Below, piece after piece: positions 1 through 8,849 of a DNA stretch of 64,000 nucleotides. The notes beneath the pieces are model-generated. The model did no database searches. It was not told the DNA's origin and worked only from the letters and a program-made list of their open reading frames with translations. The stretch is from NCBI GenBank assembly GCA_963829505.1, contig CAWHIL010000001.1, positions 1,302,001-1,366,000 of the forward strand, read 5' to 3'. Within the stretch, counting starts at the first letter, position 1; the number at the start of each line of letters is the position of its first letter. The DNA is from Roseiarcus sp963829505. GTDB lineage: Bacteria; Pseudomonadota; Alphaproteobacteria; Rhizobiales; Beijerinckiaceae. The position numbers were made by a program, and so were the translations under genes.

Positions 1-2
1 CC

Positions 3-629
3 GAGGAGGCGTTGCTCGCGGCCTACGCGGCTGGCGAACTCGATCTCGGCCAGAGGGTTGCGCTCGCGACGCACCTTCGCGCGTGCGGGCGATGCCGCGC
101 GTTTGCGGGCGCGGTCGAATGCGTGGGCGGCGAGGTCGTGGAGGCCTGCCCGCCCGCCGAGATGGCGACCGGCGCGCTTCAGCGCGTCCTCGAGCGGCTT
201 GGCGAACCGCCGGCGCCGGCGCCCGCGCCGCCACGATCCGGGACGCTCGACGCTCCTCCCGGTCTTCCGGCCTTCGTCCGCCGCTACGCCTTCGGCGAGT
301 GGCGCTTCGTCGCCCCGCGCGTGAGCATGCGGCCGATCCGCCTGCCGGCGCCCAGTCCGACGCGCGTGTTCCTCCTGAAGTCGGCCCGCAACACGAAGCT
401 CATGCGGCACGAACACGGGGCGCTGGAGATGACCTGCATCCTCGAGGGAGGCTACGCCCGCGACGGCGGCCACTACGGTCCCGGAGACTTCGACTTTGGC
501 GACGAAAGCATCAGCCACGAGCCGCATATCGACGCGGACGGGGATTGCGTCGCGCTCGTCGCCATGCAGGGCGGGCTTCGCTGGAAGGGGTTCTGGGGCC
601 TTCTCGTCCGGCCGTTCGTGCGGCTCTAA
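3..629 (+). CDS. ChrR-type anti-sigma factor (5' truncated by window edge)
   Basis: Cytoplasmic zinc anti-sigma factor of the ChrR/ECF11 type, which normally holds an RpoE-like sigma factor until singlet oxygen or peroxide stress. The frame is open to the first base, so the true start and the sigma gene lie upstream of the window. Visible residues begin EEALLAAYAAGEL. The zinc-binding anti-sigma motif HLRACGRC (HxxxCxxC) lies near residues 24-31. The C-terminal half is a cupin with HEHGALE (HxHxxxE) and a later His in the SHEPH stretch, matching the two-domain ChrR layout. The following DUF1295 gene is a recurrent neighbour of this regulon type. Family call is secure; the stress signal is inferred from the family. 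Confidence 0.82.
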   Translation, partial: EEALLAAYAAGELDLGQRVALATHLRACGRCRAFAGAVECVGGEVVEACPPAEMATGALQRVLERLGEPPAPAPAPPRSGTLDAPPGLPAFVRRYAFGEWRFVAPRVSMRPIRLPAPSPTRVFLLKSARNTKLMRHEHGALEMTCILEGGYARDGGHYGPGDFDFGDESISHEPHIDADGDCVALVAMQGGLRWKGFWGLLVRPFVRL

Positions 630-656
630 ACTCGCGCCCTGGCGCGCGGCCGGACG

Positions 657-1451
657 ATGACCCTCGCGACCGCAGCCGCCGCCCTGATCTTCGCCGAATG
701 CGCGCTCGCGCTTGTGATGGCGGCGGCCTGGGCGGCGCAGCGGGCGACGGGGCGGAGCGGCTGGATCGACGCCGCGTGGACTCTCGGAACCGGCGCCGTC
801 GCCGCGCTCCTTGCGTTGTCGCCGCTCGGCGGTCCGGACGGATCCGGATGGCGGCGGGGCGCAGTCGCGGCGGCCGCCCTCGTCTGGGCGGCGCGTCTCG
901 GCAGCCACATCGTCGCGCGGACGCTGAACGGTCCCGACGATCCCCGCTATGCGAAGATGATGCAGGAGTGGGGCGCAAAAGCCCCGCTTCGCCTCTTCGG
1001 CTTCCTGCAGGTCCAGGCGGTCGTCGGAGCGGCGCTGGCGCTTGCGGCCGCGCTCGCCGCGCATGCGCCGTCGGCGAACTTTCGCATAGCCGACGGTCTC
1101 GCATTGATCGTCTTCTGCGTCGCGATCGCGGGGGAGGCTGCCTCGGACGCCGAACTCGCGCGATTCAAGCGCGATCCCGCGCGGCGCGGCGAGATCTGCG
1201 ACGTCGGCCTCTGGGGCCGCTCGCGCCATCCGAACTATTTCTTCGAATGGCTTGTCTGGATCGCCTTCGCGGTCATGGGCAGCGGCTATGCGGTCGGGCT
1301 GCTCGCCTGGATCGCGCCCGCGCTGATGTACGTCGTTCTGCGCTACGGCTCCGGCGTGCCGCCGCTCGAGGAGCATATGCTGGGAACGCGCGGGGAAGCG
1401 TTCCGCGCTTATCAGCGGCGGACGCCGGTCTTCTTCCCGAGGCTTTTTTGA
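657..1451 (+). CDS. DUF1295 (steroid 5-alpha-reductase-like) membrane protein
   Basis: Integral membrane protein of 264 aa with about six hydrophobic segments. The C-terminal part carries the family signature region around LWGRSRHPNYFFEW (about residues 185-198), the conserved Arg-His-Pro-Asn-Tyr segment of DUF1295/ICMT-like reductases, and ends EAFRAYQRRTPVFFPRLF. Family members are predicted NAD(P)H-dependent reductases or methyltransferase-like enzymes acting on lipids; the substrate is unknown. It follows the ChrR gene by 27 bp on the same strand and is probably co-transcribed with it, suggesting a role in membrane-lipid remodelling under photooxidative stress. That role is inferred from context only. 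Confidence 0.75.
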   Translation: MTLATAAAALIFAECALALVMAAAWAAQRATGRSGWIDAAWTLGTGAVAALLALSPLGGPDGSGWRRGAVAAAALVWAARLGSHIVARTLNGPDDPRYAKMMQEWGAKAPLRLFGFLQVQAVVGAALALAAALAAHAPSANFRIADGLALIVFCVAIAGEAASDAELARFKRDPARRGEICDVGLWGRSRHPNYFFEWLVWIAFAVMGSGYAVGLLAWIAPALMYVVLRYGSGVPPLEEHMLGTRGEAFRAYQRRTPVFFPRLF

Positions 1452-1466
1452 GGAAAGCGGCGTCCT

Positions 1467-1976
1467 TCAGACGGCGGCGAAGCGGAGCCCGATGAAGGCC
1501 AGGAGCGAGGCCGCGCCGTAGAGGTTGAGGAGGGAGAGCCGCGCCGCCTCCTCGGGCGTCCACACTTGCAGGGGAGGCCCGTAGCGTCCGTGCAGGGCGA
1601 CGAACGCCACGAAGACGAGGATGACGAGGGCGCGCGCGATCGCCGCCTCGCCGGGCCGAAATCCGACGATCGCCAGAAGCAGGCAGGCTGCGAAAAAGAC
1701 TTCGGTCCCGGCGCCCGGCCCCATGAGCTTCGTCGCATAGAGCGTGTCGGCGAGGCCGACGAGCGGCAACCCGATCCGCGCCCCGAGTTTGGAGCGCCGG
1801 GCGAGAAACGGGAGACCCGCGTAAAGCGGCGCGAGCGCGAGCGTCGCGATCGATCGGCTCGCGGCGTCGGCGCCGATCAGCGCCCATATATAGAGCGGGT
1901 AGACCGGCTTGTTGGCGAGAAGCAGCCAGGCGGTCGAGACGCAGGCGGCCGCGCGCGCGTCGTAGGGCTCAGGCAT
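1467..1976 (-). CDS. Hypothetical multi-pass membrane protein
   Basis: 169-aa protein, convergent with the DUF1295 gene (15-bp gap). It shows about five or six hydrophobic helices, for example CVSTAWLLLANKPVYPLYIW near the start, a central VFFAACLLLAIVGF and a C-terminal LYGAASLLAFIGLRF. I do not recognise the family. No catalytic motif is evident, although a conserved-looking GPGTEV-type loop sits before the fourth helix. The ATG at 1976 gives the longest frame. The high-quality hydrophobic pattern supports a real gene. Function unknown. Confidence 0.6.
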   Translation of the reverse strand: MPEPYDARAAACVSTAWLLLANKPVYPLYIWALIGADAASRSIATLALAPLYAGLPFLARRSKLGARIGLPLVGLADTLYATKLMGPGAGTEVFFAACLLLAIVGFRPGEAAIARALVILVFVAFVALHGRYGPPLQVWTPEEAARLSLLNLYGAASLLAFIGLRFAAV

Positions 1977-2258
1977 GGAGGGGCGGCGGCTTCAGCCGGT
2001 CTCGGCGGACGCCGGCCCGGATGGGCGGGTCGGGCAGGCTCGCGGATTCGGCGGAACGGACGGCGGCTACGGCAAGCGTCATGGCGAGGGCGTCCTTTCT
2101 CCTTGACGACTACGCAAGCCGATCGGCGTTGGTTCAACCGCTCCCGCGGGCCGGCGTCTTTCGGCCAGCAGACGGCTCCGACGCGCTCGCGCTTGCCTTT
2201 TGCGGCGGGCCCGCGCATGGGAGGCGCAAAATTCCTCGATCGAACGGTCTTCTCTCCG

Positions 2259-3356
2259 ATGGGCTTCAAATGCGGCATCGTCGGTTTGCCCAATGTCGGC
2301 AAATCGACGCTCTTCAATGCGCTGACGCAGACCGCGGCGGCGCAGGCGGCGAACTATCCCTTCTGCACCATCGAGCCGAACGTCGGCGAGGTCGCGGTGC
2401 CCGATCCCCGGCTCGTCATTCTGGCCGAGATCGCCGGATCCAAGGAGATCATCCCGACCCGGCTCACCTTCGTCGATATCGCCGGCCTCGTGCGCGGCGC
2501 CTCCAGGGGCGAGGGGCTCGGCAACCAGTTTCTCGCCAACATTCGCGAATGCGACGCCATCGCCCACGTCGTCCGCTGCTTCGAAGACGGCGACGTCACC
2601 CATGTCGAGGGCAAGATCGATCCGCTCTCGGACATCGGCACGATCGAGACCGAATTGATGCTCGCCGATCTCGAGAGCCTCGAGCGACGCATCGGCGCCA
2701 TGGAGAAAAAGGCCAAGGGCGGCGACAAGGAGGCGAAGGATCTGCTTGCGCTCGCGGAGCGCAGCCTCGCCGAACTTCGCGAGGGACGGCCGGCGCGCGC
2801 GGCGGGGGTCGGCCGCGAGGACCACGACCGCTTCCAGTCGCTCGGGCTCCTTTCGTCGAAACCGGTGCTCTACGTGTGCAATGTCGAGGAAGCGTCGGCC
2901 GACGCCGGCAACGCCTATGCCGACGAGGTGAAACGGCAGGCGGAGAAGGAAGGCGCCGCCGCCGTCGTCGTCTCGGCCAAGATCGAGAGCGAGATCGCGA
3001 TCCTGCCGGAAGCCGAGCAGGCCGATTATCTCGAAGCCGTCGGACTTCGGGAGCCCGGGCTCAACCGGGTCATCCGCGCCGGCTACGACCTCCTGCATCT
3101 CGTGACCTTTTTCACGGTTGGGCCGAAGGAGGCGCGCGCCTGGACGGTGGAGAAGGGCACACGGGGGCCGCAGGCGGCCGGCGTGATCCATACCGATTTC
3201 GAAAAGGGCTTCATTCGCGCCGAAACCATCGCCTACGACGATTACGTCGCGAGCCGCGGGGAAGCGGGCGCGCGCGAAGCGGGCAAGTTCCGGCTCGAGG
3301 GCAAGGAATACGTCGTCGTCGACGGCGACGTCCTCCATTTCCGTTTCGCGCCATGA
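2259..3356 (+). CDS. ychF: Redox-regulated ATPase/GTP-binding protein YchF
   Basis: OBG-family P-loop NTPase, 365 aa, the usual YchF length. The frame is open far upstream, but the ATG at 2259 begins MGFKCGIVGLPNVGKST, the universal YchF N-terminus. G1 is GLPNVGKST, G3 is DIAGLV, and the G4-equivalent is NVEE instead of NKxD, the change that makes YchF prefer ATP. A coiled region (about residues 125-200) precedes a C-terminal TGS domain (about 280-365, FFTVGPKEARAWTV). YchF binds ribosomes and links translation to oxidative stress. It stands alone here, without the common pth neighbour; 282 bp upstream separate it from a divergent gene. Confidence 0.95.
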   Translation: MGFKCGIVGLPNVGKSTLFNALTQTAAAQAANYPFCTIEPNVGEVAVPDPRLVILAEIAGSKEIIPTRLTFVDIAGLVRGASRGEGLGNQFLANIRECDAIAHVVRCFEDGDVTHVEGKIDPLSDIGTIETELMLADLESLERRIGAMEKKAKGGDKEAKDLLALAERSLAELREGRPARAAGVGREDHDRFQSLGLLSSKPVLYVCNVEEASADAGNAYADEVKRQAEKEGAAAVVVSAKIESEIAILPEAEQADYLEAVGLREPGLNRVIRAGYDLLHLVTFFTVGPKEARAWTVEKGTRGPQAAGVIHTDFEKGFIRAETIAYDDYVASRGEAGAREAGKFRLEGKEYVVVDGDVLHFRFAP

Positions 3357-3503
3357 CGGGCCCGTCGGGCTTCTGAGGAACTATTTTCGGGCTAGGATTT
3401 ACGCGAACAAACGGTTAGGTTGACGGGCCTCATCGGCAATTTCGATCGGGGGGTCGGACCGGCGGCGAACGCCGGTCGGAAAAATCGATGTGAGGGAAGT
3501 CCA

Positions 3504-4340
3504 ATGGCGCTGAATCTTGTCAGTATCGTCTCCCAGGTCCTTACGCCTCAAATCGTCGGCGCCCTCGCGCGCGCCCTCGGCATCAACGAAACTGTGGCGC
3601 AGCGCCTCGTCGCCGCCGCGGTCCCGACCATCCTCGCCTCGCTCGGCACGGCCGCGGCGGCGCCCGGCGGCGCGCAGAAGCTCGTCGACGCCGTATCGAA
3701 CTCCGACCCCGATCTTCTGACCAAGCTCTCGGGCGCGATCACCGGCGGCAATGTCGGCGCGCTGACCGAGGGCGCCAACCTTCTCGGAGGTCTCCTCGGC
3801 GGCTCCGGCCTCTCCAGCATCGCCGGGGCGCTCAGCCAGTATACCGGCGCTCCGCAGGCCGCGGCGCACTCGACCATCGGCGCGGTCGCCCAGGCGGCGG
3901 TCGGCGCGCTCGGCCAGCAGGATCCGTCGAACTGGTCCGACCCGTCGGCCATCGCCAACCTGTTCGCCAGCCAGAAGGACGCGATCGCCGCAGCGCTCCC
4001 GCCGGAGATCTCCAAGGCGCTCGGCGCGACCGGCCTGCTCGCCGGCCTCGGCGGCATCGGCGCCGCCGCCGCGCAGAGGGCGACCACTGCGGCCTCCAGC
4101 GCCGCGAGCGCGACTGCGGCGACGGCGAGCGCCGCCGCCAGCCGCGCGCAGCAGGCCGCCGCCGCCCCGTCCAGCAGCGGGTTCCCGATGTGGGCGATCA
4201 TCCTGCTCGTCATCATCGTGCTCGCCGCCATCTGGTGGTTCGTGAGCCAGAGCCAGAAGCCGGCCGAGCCGGCCAAGACGGGCATGGCGCCGGCGGCGAT
4301 CGAACTGGCGCTCGCGGCGCCGGTTCAGCCCGGCGCCTGA
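3504..4340 (+). CDS. DUF937 domain protein with C-terminal membrane anchor
   Basis: 278-aa protein starting MALNLVSIVSQVLTP after a GAGGGAAG Shine-Dalgarno; upstream in-frame TTG codons were rejected for lack of one. The N-terminal 150 residues are alanine- and glycine-rich helical repeats typical of DUF937 (PQIVGALARALGINETVAQRLV, then LLGGLLGGSGLSSIAGAL). A low-complexity Ala/Ser linker follows, then one transmembrane helix near residues 225-245 (MWAIILLVIIVLAAIWWFV) and a short tail. It may be an inner-membrane-anchored assembly protein. Function unknown. The next gene, a lipoprotein esterase, starts 31 bp downstream and may be co-transcribed. Confidence 0.72.
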   Translation: MALNLVSIVSQVLTPQIVGALARALGINETVAQRLVAAAVPTILASLGTAAAAPGGAQKLVDAVSNSDPDLLTKLSGAITGGNVGALTEGANLLGGLLGGSGLSSIAGALSQYTGAPQAAAHSTIGAVAQAAVGALGQQDPSNWSDPSAIANLFASQKDAIAAALPPEISKALGATGLLAGLGGIGAAAAQRATTAASSAASATAATASAAASRAQQAAAAPSSSGFPMWAIILLVIIVLAAIWWFVSQSQKPAEPAKTGMAPAAIELALAAPVQPGA

Positions 4341-4371
4341 GGAAGCCGAATATCGTCGGGGGGCGAGGCTG

Positions 4372-5613
4372 GTGGATCGGGTCGGCGACGCAGGCGGCGG
4401 ACGGGCGGGGGCGCGAGCCCTTCGCGCGTTCGCGTTCGCCTGCGCCCTTGCCGCGGCGGCCGCGGGATGCTCGAGCCGCCCTTACGGCGACCTCATCGTC
4501 GGCGCCAGTGCGCCGGGGGCGACCACGGTCGACATGCTGGTCGCAACCACCCGCGCGCCGGTGGTCGAACCGCCCGGCGTCATCTTCGGCGGCGCCCGCG
4601 GCAGGGGCCTGCGGTTCGTCGACATCGCGGTCTCGATCCCGCCGGACTCGGCCCGTCAGGCCGGCGAGGTGCAATGGCCGCGGCAGGCGCCCGGCGACCC
4701 GACCCGCGATTTCGTCACGCTCCGCGTCGACCGCATGGAACTCGCCCAGGCCAAGGTGGACTTCAACACCCAGGTGCTGCGCACGCCCGGCCGCAAGGTC
4801 CTGATCTTCGTCCACGGCTACAACACGCGCTTCGAGGAGGCGGTCTACCGCTTCGCCCAGATCGTTCATGACGCGGACGTCGACGTGGTGCCGGTCCTCT
4901 TCACCTGGCCGTCCGGGGGCAGCGTCCTCGACTACGTCTACGATCGCGACAGCGCCATGTATTCGCGCGACGCGTTCGAGGCGGTGCTTCAGGCGCTGGT
5001 CGACAACAAGAACGTCGGATCGATCTCGATCCTCGCCCACTCCATGGGCAACTACCTGACGGTCGAGAGCCTGCGCCAGATGGCGATCCGCAACCGCGGC
5101 CTGCCGGAGAAGATCAACGAGGTCATGCTGGCCTCGCCCGACATCGATGTCGACGTCTTCCGCCGGCAGATCGCCGAGATCGACGCCAAGCCGCGCTCGA
5201 CCGATTTCACGCTCTTCGTGTCGCGCGACGACAGGGCGCTCGGCATCTCCAGCATTCTCGCGCGCGACTCGACGCGGCTCGGCTCGCTCGATCCGACGGT
5301 CGAGCCCTATTCGTCGGAGCTCGCGCAGGCGAGGGTCAACGTCGTCGATCTGACCAAAGTCCAGGGCAACGACTTCACCAACCACAGCAAGTTCGCCTCG
5401 GGCGAAGTGGTGGCGGCCATCGGGACCCGCCTCGCGCAGGGCCAGACGCTGACCGACTCGAAGCCGGGCCTCGTCGAAGCCTTCGGCGCCTTCGCCAAGG
5501 GGGCGGTCAATACCGCAGCCGACGTCGCCGTGGCGCCGACCAGACTTGGCGATCCGACCCGCAACGAGAAGTCGGTCGACACCGCCGAAGGGGCCGCGAA
5601 GCTCGATCAGTGA
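4372..5613 (+). CDS. Alpha/beta hydrolase (DUF900) lipoprotein
   Basis: 413 aa from a GTG start. The N-terminus is a lipoprotein-like signal ending AAAAAGC with Cys33 as probable lipidation site; the -3 Ala makes the lipobox weaker than consensus. DUF900 serine hydrolase core: oxyanion segment IFVHGYNTRFEEAVYRFAQ near 143-161, nucleophile elbow AHSMGN (GxSxG-like, Ser about 223), acidic residue in the SPDIDVDVF region, and a late His in NHSKF. The family acts as envelope esterases or lipases; the substrate is unknown. It sits 31 bp after the DUF937 gene. The C-terminal 60 residues are polar and extend beyond the catalytic domain. Confidence 0.8.
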   Translation: MDRVGDAGGGRAGARALRAFAFACALAAAAAGCSSRPYGDLIVGASAPGATTVDMLVATTRAPVVEPPGVIFGGARGRGLRFVDIAVSIPPDSARQAGEVQWPRQAPGDPTRDFVTLRVDRMELAQAKVDFNTQVLRTPGRKVLIFVHGYNTRFEEAVYRFAQIVHDADVDVVPVLFTWPSGGSVLDYVYDRDSAMYSRDAFEAVLQALVDNKNVGSISILAHSMGNYLTVESLRQMAIRNRGLPEKINEVMLASPDIDVDVFRRQIAEIDAKPRSTDFTLFVSRDDRALGISSILARDSTRLGSLDPTVEPYSSELAQARVNVVDLTKVQGNDFTNHSKFASGEVVAAIGTRLAQGQTLTDSKPGLVEAFGAFAKGAVNTAADVAVAPTRLGDPTRNEKSVDTAEGAAKLDQ

Positions 5614-5771
5614 CGCGCGCCGGACGCGATTGCGGCGTCGCCGGGCGGCCGCGACGTATCGCCGCGCCCGCATTTTGAAACTCTTCCGAATTGCCGCCGC
5701 AAGGCTTGCTACAAAGGGCAAGGTCCTCCACCAACGGACGATACTTCATCCGCCGCAAAGGCCGCCCTTCG

Positions 5772-7013
5772 ATGACCGCCGACGCCCTCACGCCCGCCGC
5801 CTTCAACTGGAGGCGCTTTCTGGCCGTCGCCGGCCCCGGCATCGTCGTCATGCTCGCCGACACGGATGCGGGCAGCGTCATCACCGCGGCGCAGAGCGGC
5901 GCGCAATGGGGCTACAGCCTGCTGCTTCTGCAGATCGTCCTCATTCCGATCCTCTACATCGTCCAGGAGATGACCGTCCGCCTCGGCGCCGTGACCGGCA
6001 AGGGCCACGCGGCGCTGATCAAGCAACACTACGGCGCCGCCTGGGCCTGGATTTCGGTCGTGACCCTGATCGTCACCTGCCTCGGGGCGCTGCTCACCGA
6101 ATTCGCCGGCCTGACCGGGGTCGGCAATCTTCTCGGCGTGCCGACCCCGGTGACCCTCGGCCTCGTGGTCGTGGCGATGCTCGCCATGGCGGTCCTCAAC
6201 GGATATTCGACGGTCGAGCGGATCGCGATCGCGGTCGGCGCGTTCGAACTCGTCTTCCTTCTGGTGGCGGCGCTCGCCCATCCGGGCCTCGCCGAAATGG
6301 CTTCGGGCGCGGCGACGATCCCGTTCGCCGACCCGAAGTACCTGCTCCTCGTCTCGGCCAACATCGGCGCCGTGATCATGCCCTGGATGGTGTTCTTCCA
6401 GCAGGCCTCGATCGTCGAGAAGGGGATCACCGTCCGCGACCTCGGCTCGGCGCGGATGGACACCGCGCTCGGCGCGATCGTCACTCAGGTCATCATGGCC
6501 GCCGTCCTGATCGCGGTCGCGGCGACGCTCGGCAAGCAGGGCGGCGACCATGCGCTCGACACGGTCGAGGAGATCGTCGGCGCGATCACCCCGTTCCTCG
6601 GCAATTTCGCCGGAAAGCTCCTCTTCTGCCTCGGCATGGTCGGCGCGGCGACGGTCGCTGCGATCGTCGTCACGCTGACGGCGGCGCGCACGCTCGCCGA
6701 GGTGCTCGGTCACCGGCACCGGCTCGAGGACGAGCCGCGCGAGGCGCCCTTCTTCTACGGCTCATACGCGCTGGCGCTGATCGTTTGCGCCGCCGTCGTC
6801 GGATCGGGCGTCAATCTCGTGTCGCTCAGCGTCGGCGTCCAGGTGATGAACGCCCTCCTCCTGCCGATCGTGCTGGGCTTCCTCTTCCTGCTCGCCCGCA
6901 AGCTTCCCGCGCCCTATCGGCTGAAGGGCGCCTACGCCTGGTTCGCCGGCGCGATCATGCTGGTGACGGTGGTCTTCGGCGTCTATTCCGGCGTCGCTGG
7001 CCTTTGGGGGTGA
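5772..7013 (+). CDS. Nramp-family divalent metal transporter, divergent motifs
   Basis: 413-aa polytopic membrane protein with about eleven helices. The ATG at 5772 begins MTADALTPAAFNWRRFLAVAGPG, the standard N-terminal leader into helix 1. In canonical MntH the helix-1 metal motif is DPGN and the helix-6 motif is MPH. Here they read DAGS (in LADTDAGSVITAAQSG) and MPW (GAVIMPWMVFF). Asp and Met are retained, Pro/Asn and His are not. This places it outside classical Mn/Fe symporters and possibly near Nramp-related Mg2+ transporters, which is inference. A 10-nt-period TTC array begins about 20 nt after its stop codon. Confidence 0.78.
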   Translation: MTADALTPAAFNWRRFLAVAGPGIVVMLADTDAGSVITAAQSGAQWGYSLLLLQIVLIPILYIVQEMTVRLGAVTGKGHAALIKQHYGAAWAWISVVTLIVTCLGALLTEFAGLTGVGNLLGVPTPVTLGLVVVAMLAMAVLNGYSTVERIAIAVGAFELVFLLVAALAHPGLAEMASGAATIPFADPKYLLLVSANIGAVIMPWMVFFQQASIVEKGITVRDLGSARMDTALGAIVTQVIMAAVLIAVAATLGKQGGDHALDTVEEIVGAITPFLGNFAGKLLFCLGMVGAATVAAIVVTLTAARTLAEVLGHRHRLEDEPREAPFFYGSYALALIVCAAVVGSGVNLVSLSVGVQVMNALLLPIVLGFLFLLARKLPAPYRLKGAYAWFAGAIMLVTVVFGVYSGVAGLWG

Positions 7014-7034
7014 GGCGCGGCCGGATGGGCGCGC

Positions 7035-7115
7035 TTCCTGTCCCTTCCGCTTCCTTCAAAACCCTTCCATGTCCTTCAATGGGCCCTTCAATTTCCTTCC
7101 AAAAGCTTCAATTCC
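7035..7115 (+). repeat. Decameric TTC array downstream of the Nramp-like gene
   Basis: On the gene's sense strand TTC starts at 7035, 7045, 7055, 7065, 7075, 7087, 7097 and 7107: steps of 10,10,10,10,12,10,10. The units loosely follow nnCTTCCaan. Period 10 is not a multiple of 3, so this is not coding periodicity. A second array with the same 10x4-12-10 spacing lies after proA at 63350-63434. It could be a Rho-utilisation (YC-spaced) site, a DNA-bending/protein-binding array, or the 3' part of an unnamed dispersed element. Confidence 0.7.
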
Positions 7116-7160
7116 TGTACCCCGGAACGAGACTTTTCAAGCACTTGACCAGGAATTGAA
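7107..7160 (+). promoter_or_regulatory. Long-loop stem following the TTC array
   Basis: TTCAATTCCTG (7107-7117) pairs perfectly with CAGGAATTGAA (7150-7160), an 11-bp stem with a 32-nt loop, immediately after the last TTC of the array. No T-run follows, so it is not a classical intrinsic terminator. It may be the 3' boundary of the array element or part of a Rho-dependent termination region. Confidence 0.5.
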
Positions 7161-7564
7161 ACGAGAAAAACGCGTTGGCCCGTGGAGCGCGCGGACAGCG
7201 CCCAGCCGGCCCCGCGCAAGGCGCGGGCGGGGGGACGAGACGACGCGGGCCCGGACGGACGGCATGGCTAAATTTCTCTTTTGACGAAATCTGAGCCTAC
7301 TCACATTTCTGATTATTGTAAAGAGGAATCTGCAGCGCGCGCTGCGTCGGCAGGAGCGGGCGCGGGGCGGCGACCGGTCTGGCGGATCGCGCTTCGTCTT
7401 GCCCCAAGCCTCCATTCGCGCTCGCGGGGATCGCCAACGTCACGGGTGCGCCGGGACGTCCCGTCGAGATTTGGCCGCGGCTGCCAATCTGGACGATAGA
7501 GTCGGTTGTCTCTATGGTTTCCGCGGCGGGTGGCGTCGCCGGGTTTTCGTCGGGAACATACGTG
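7161..7564. other. Gene-free stretch before the sensor kinase
   Basis: About 400 bp without a convincing coding frame. GC-rich up to about 7260, then an AT-richer patch around 7265-7330 (aaatttctcttttgacgaaa, ttctgattattgtaaagagg) that is the likely promoter area for the downstream kinase. Short frames on both strands lack Shine-Dalgarno sites or recognisable composition. Confidence 0.4.
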
Positions 7565-8776
7565 ATGGTTGCTTCTGCGCCTCGGCGCACGCCCGATTCA
7601 TTGTCCGACATCTACATCACCGATCGCCTGTGGAGGCGGCCGGCGCGGCGCTCGAACCATTTGGGGGAAAAGGCCGCGCTGCAGGATTTGACCCAGCGCA
7701 TGAGCCGCGCGCCGGAGGAGGTTCTGCCCCGTTTCGTCGAGCTGGCGATGCAGTTGACCGGCGGCGTCTCGGCCGGTCTGAGCCTTCTCGAGCCAGAGGC
7801 CCCGCAGACCTTCAGGTGGCGGAACCTGTGTGGAACGCTGAGCGCGTTCGAGGGGGCCTGCACGCCGCGCGATGACAGTCCTTGCGGGATTACGCTCGAT
7901 GAAAGCGGGCCAGTGCTGACGCGATATTCAGAGCGCGGATACAAGTGGATCGCCGATACCGGGGTCATTCTGCCGGAAGTCCTCCTGGTGCCTCTTTTCA
8001 TCGACGGTCCCGAGCCGCTGGGGACGCTCTGGGTGGTGTCCGACGAGGAGGGACATTTCGATAGCGGCGACGCCCGCGTCGCGACCGAACTCGCGACCTT
8101 CGTCGGCGTCGCCCTCAAGATGAAGAGGAACGAGGAGCGATTGCGCCTGGCGCTGGAAGCGCAGGCCCTGCTGACCCAGGAGATGAGTCATCGGCTGAAG
8201 AACGTCTTTGCCGTCACTCAGAGCATTGTGCGTCTGGGCGCCAAAGGCGCGCGCGACAAGGACGAGATGGCGGCGGCGCTTTCCGCCCGCCTGCAGGCTT
8301 TGGCGAGCGCCCACGCTCTTGTCGTTCCTGTCCTCGCCGATGACCGCGAACATCCGTTGGACCTGGCGTCCATGCTCGATGCGATTTTGAAGCCGCACCA
8401 GACGACACGCGGCGGCGGCGCGGGTATCGTCCTGCACGGTCCGTCGTTTGAATGCGACCAGCGCGCGGTGTCCAGCATCGCTGTCGTTGTTCATGAACTC
8501 GCGACCAACGCCGTAAAGTACGGCGCACTGAACACGGATATGGGCAGCGTGGACCTCAGTTGGTGCCGTCGCGAAGGCGACCTCGTCCTGAATTGGCGAG
8601 AGTTGGGCGCCAATTCCGTCACAAAGCCTGCACGCATCGGTTTTGGCAGCAAGCTCGTGGAGGGCGCCGTCAGCCAGTTGCGCGGAACCATCGAATACGA
8701 TTGGCGCCCCGAGGGCCTGTCGGTCGCGATTCAGTGGCCGGAAGGCGCGGCCGGCAAATTTGTCGAGCAGAAGTAG
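7565..8776 (+). CDS. Soluble GAF sensor histidine kinase, HWE/HisKA_2 type
   Basis: 403 aa from ATG 7565, chosen because GGGA precedes it; an in-frame ATG at 7514 lacks a ribosome site. No transmembrane segments. A GAF-like sensor domain spans about residues 40-190 (VLPRFVELAMQLTGG through FVGVALKM). The phosphoacceptor region is EMSHRLKNVFAVTQS, with the His-Arg-Leu-Lys-Asn signature of HWE/HisKA_2 kinases, followed by LQALASAHALV. The ATPase part has N-box VHELATNAVKYGAL and the Gly-rich GFGSKLVEGAV. HWE kinases often feed general stress or light signalling in alphaproteobacteria. No response regulator is adjacent, so the partner is unknown. Confidence 0.82.
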   Translation: MVASAPRRTPDSLSDIYITDRLWRRPARRSNHLGEKAALQDLTQRMSRAPEEVLPRFVELAMQLTGGVSAGLSLLEPEAPQTFRWRNLCGTLSAFEGACTPRDDSPCGITLDESGPVLTRYSERGYKWIADTGVILPEVLLVPLFIDGPEPLGTLWVVSDEEGHFDSGDARVATELATFVGVALKMKRNEERLRLALEAQALLTQEMSHRLKNVFAVTQSIVRLGAKGARDKDEMAAALSARLQALASAHALVVPVLADDREHPLDLASMLDAILKPHQTTRGGGAGIVLHGPSFECDQRAVSSIAVVVHELATNAVKYGALNTDMGSVDLSWCRREGDLVLNWRELGANSVTKPARIGFGSKLVEGAVSQLRGTIEYDWRPEGLSVAIQWPEGAAGKFVEQK

Positions 8777-8849
8777 CGCCGAGGCGCTCGGCAAAGCCGC
8801 CGCAAAACAACCGGCTCGGGAGGTTTATCGGTCGCCCGCCTCGGGGCGT

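Noticed and set aside
7297..7611. 104-aa open frame on the minus strand before the sensor kinase
   Set aside because: Overlaps the kinase start, has no ribosome site, and its composition is that of a shadow frame of GC-rich DNA.
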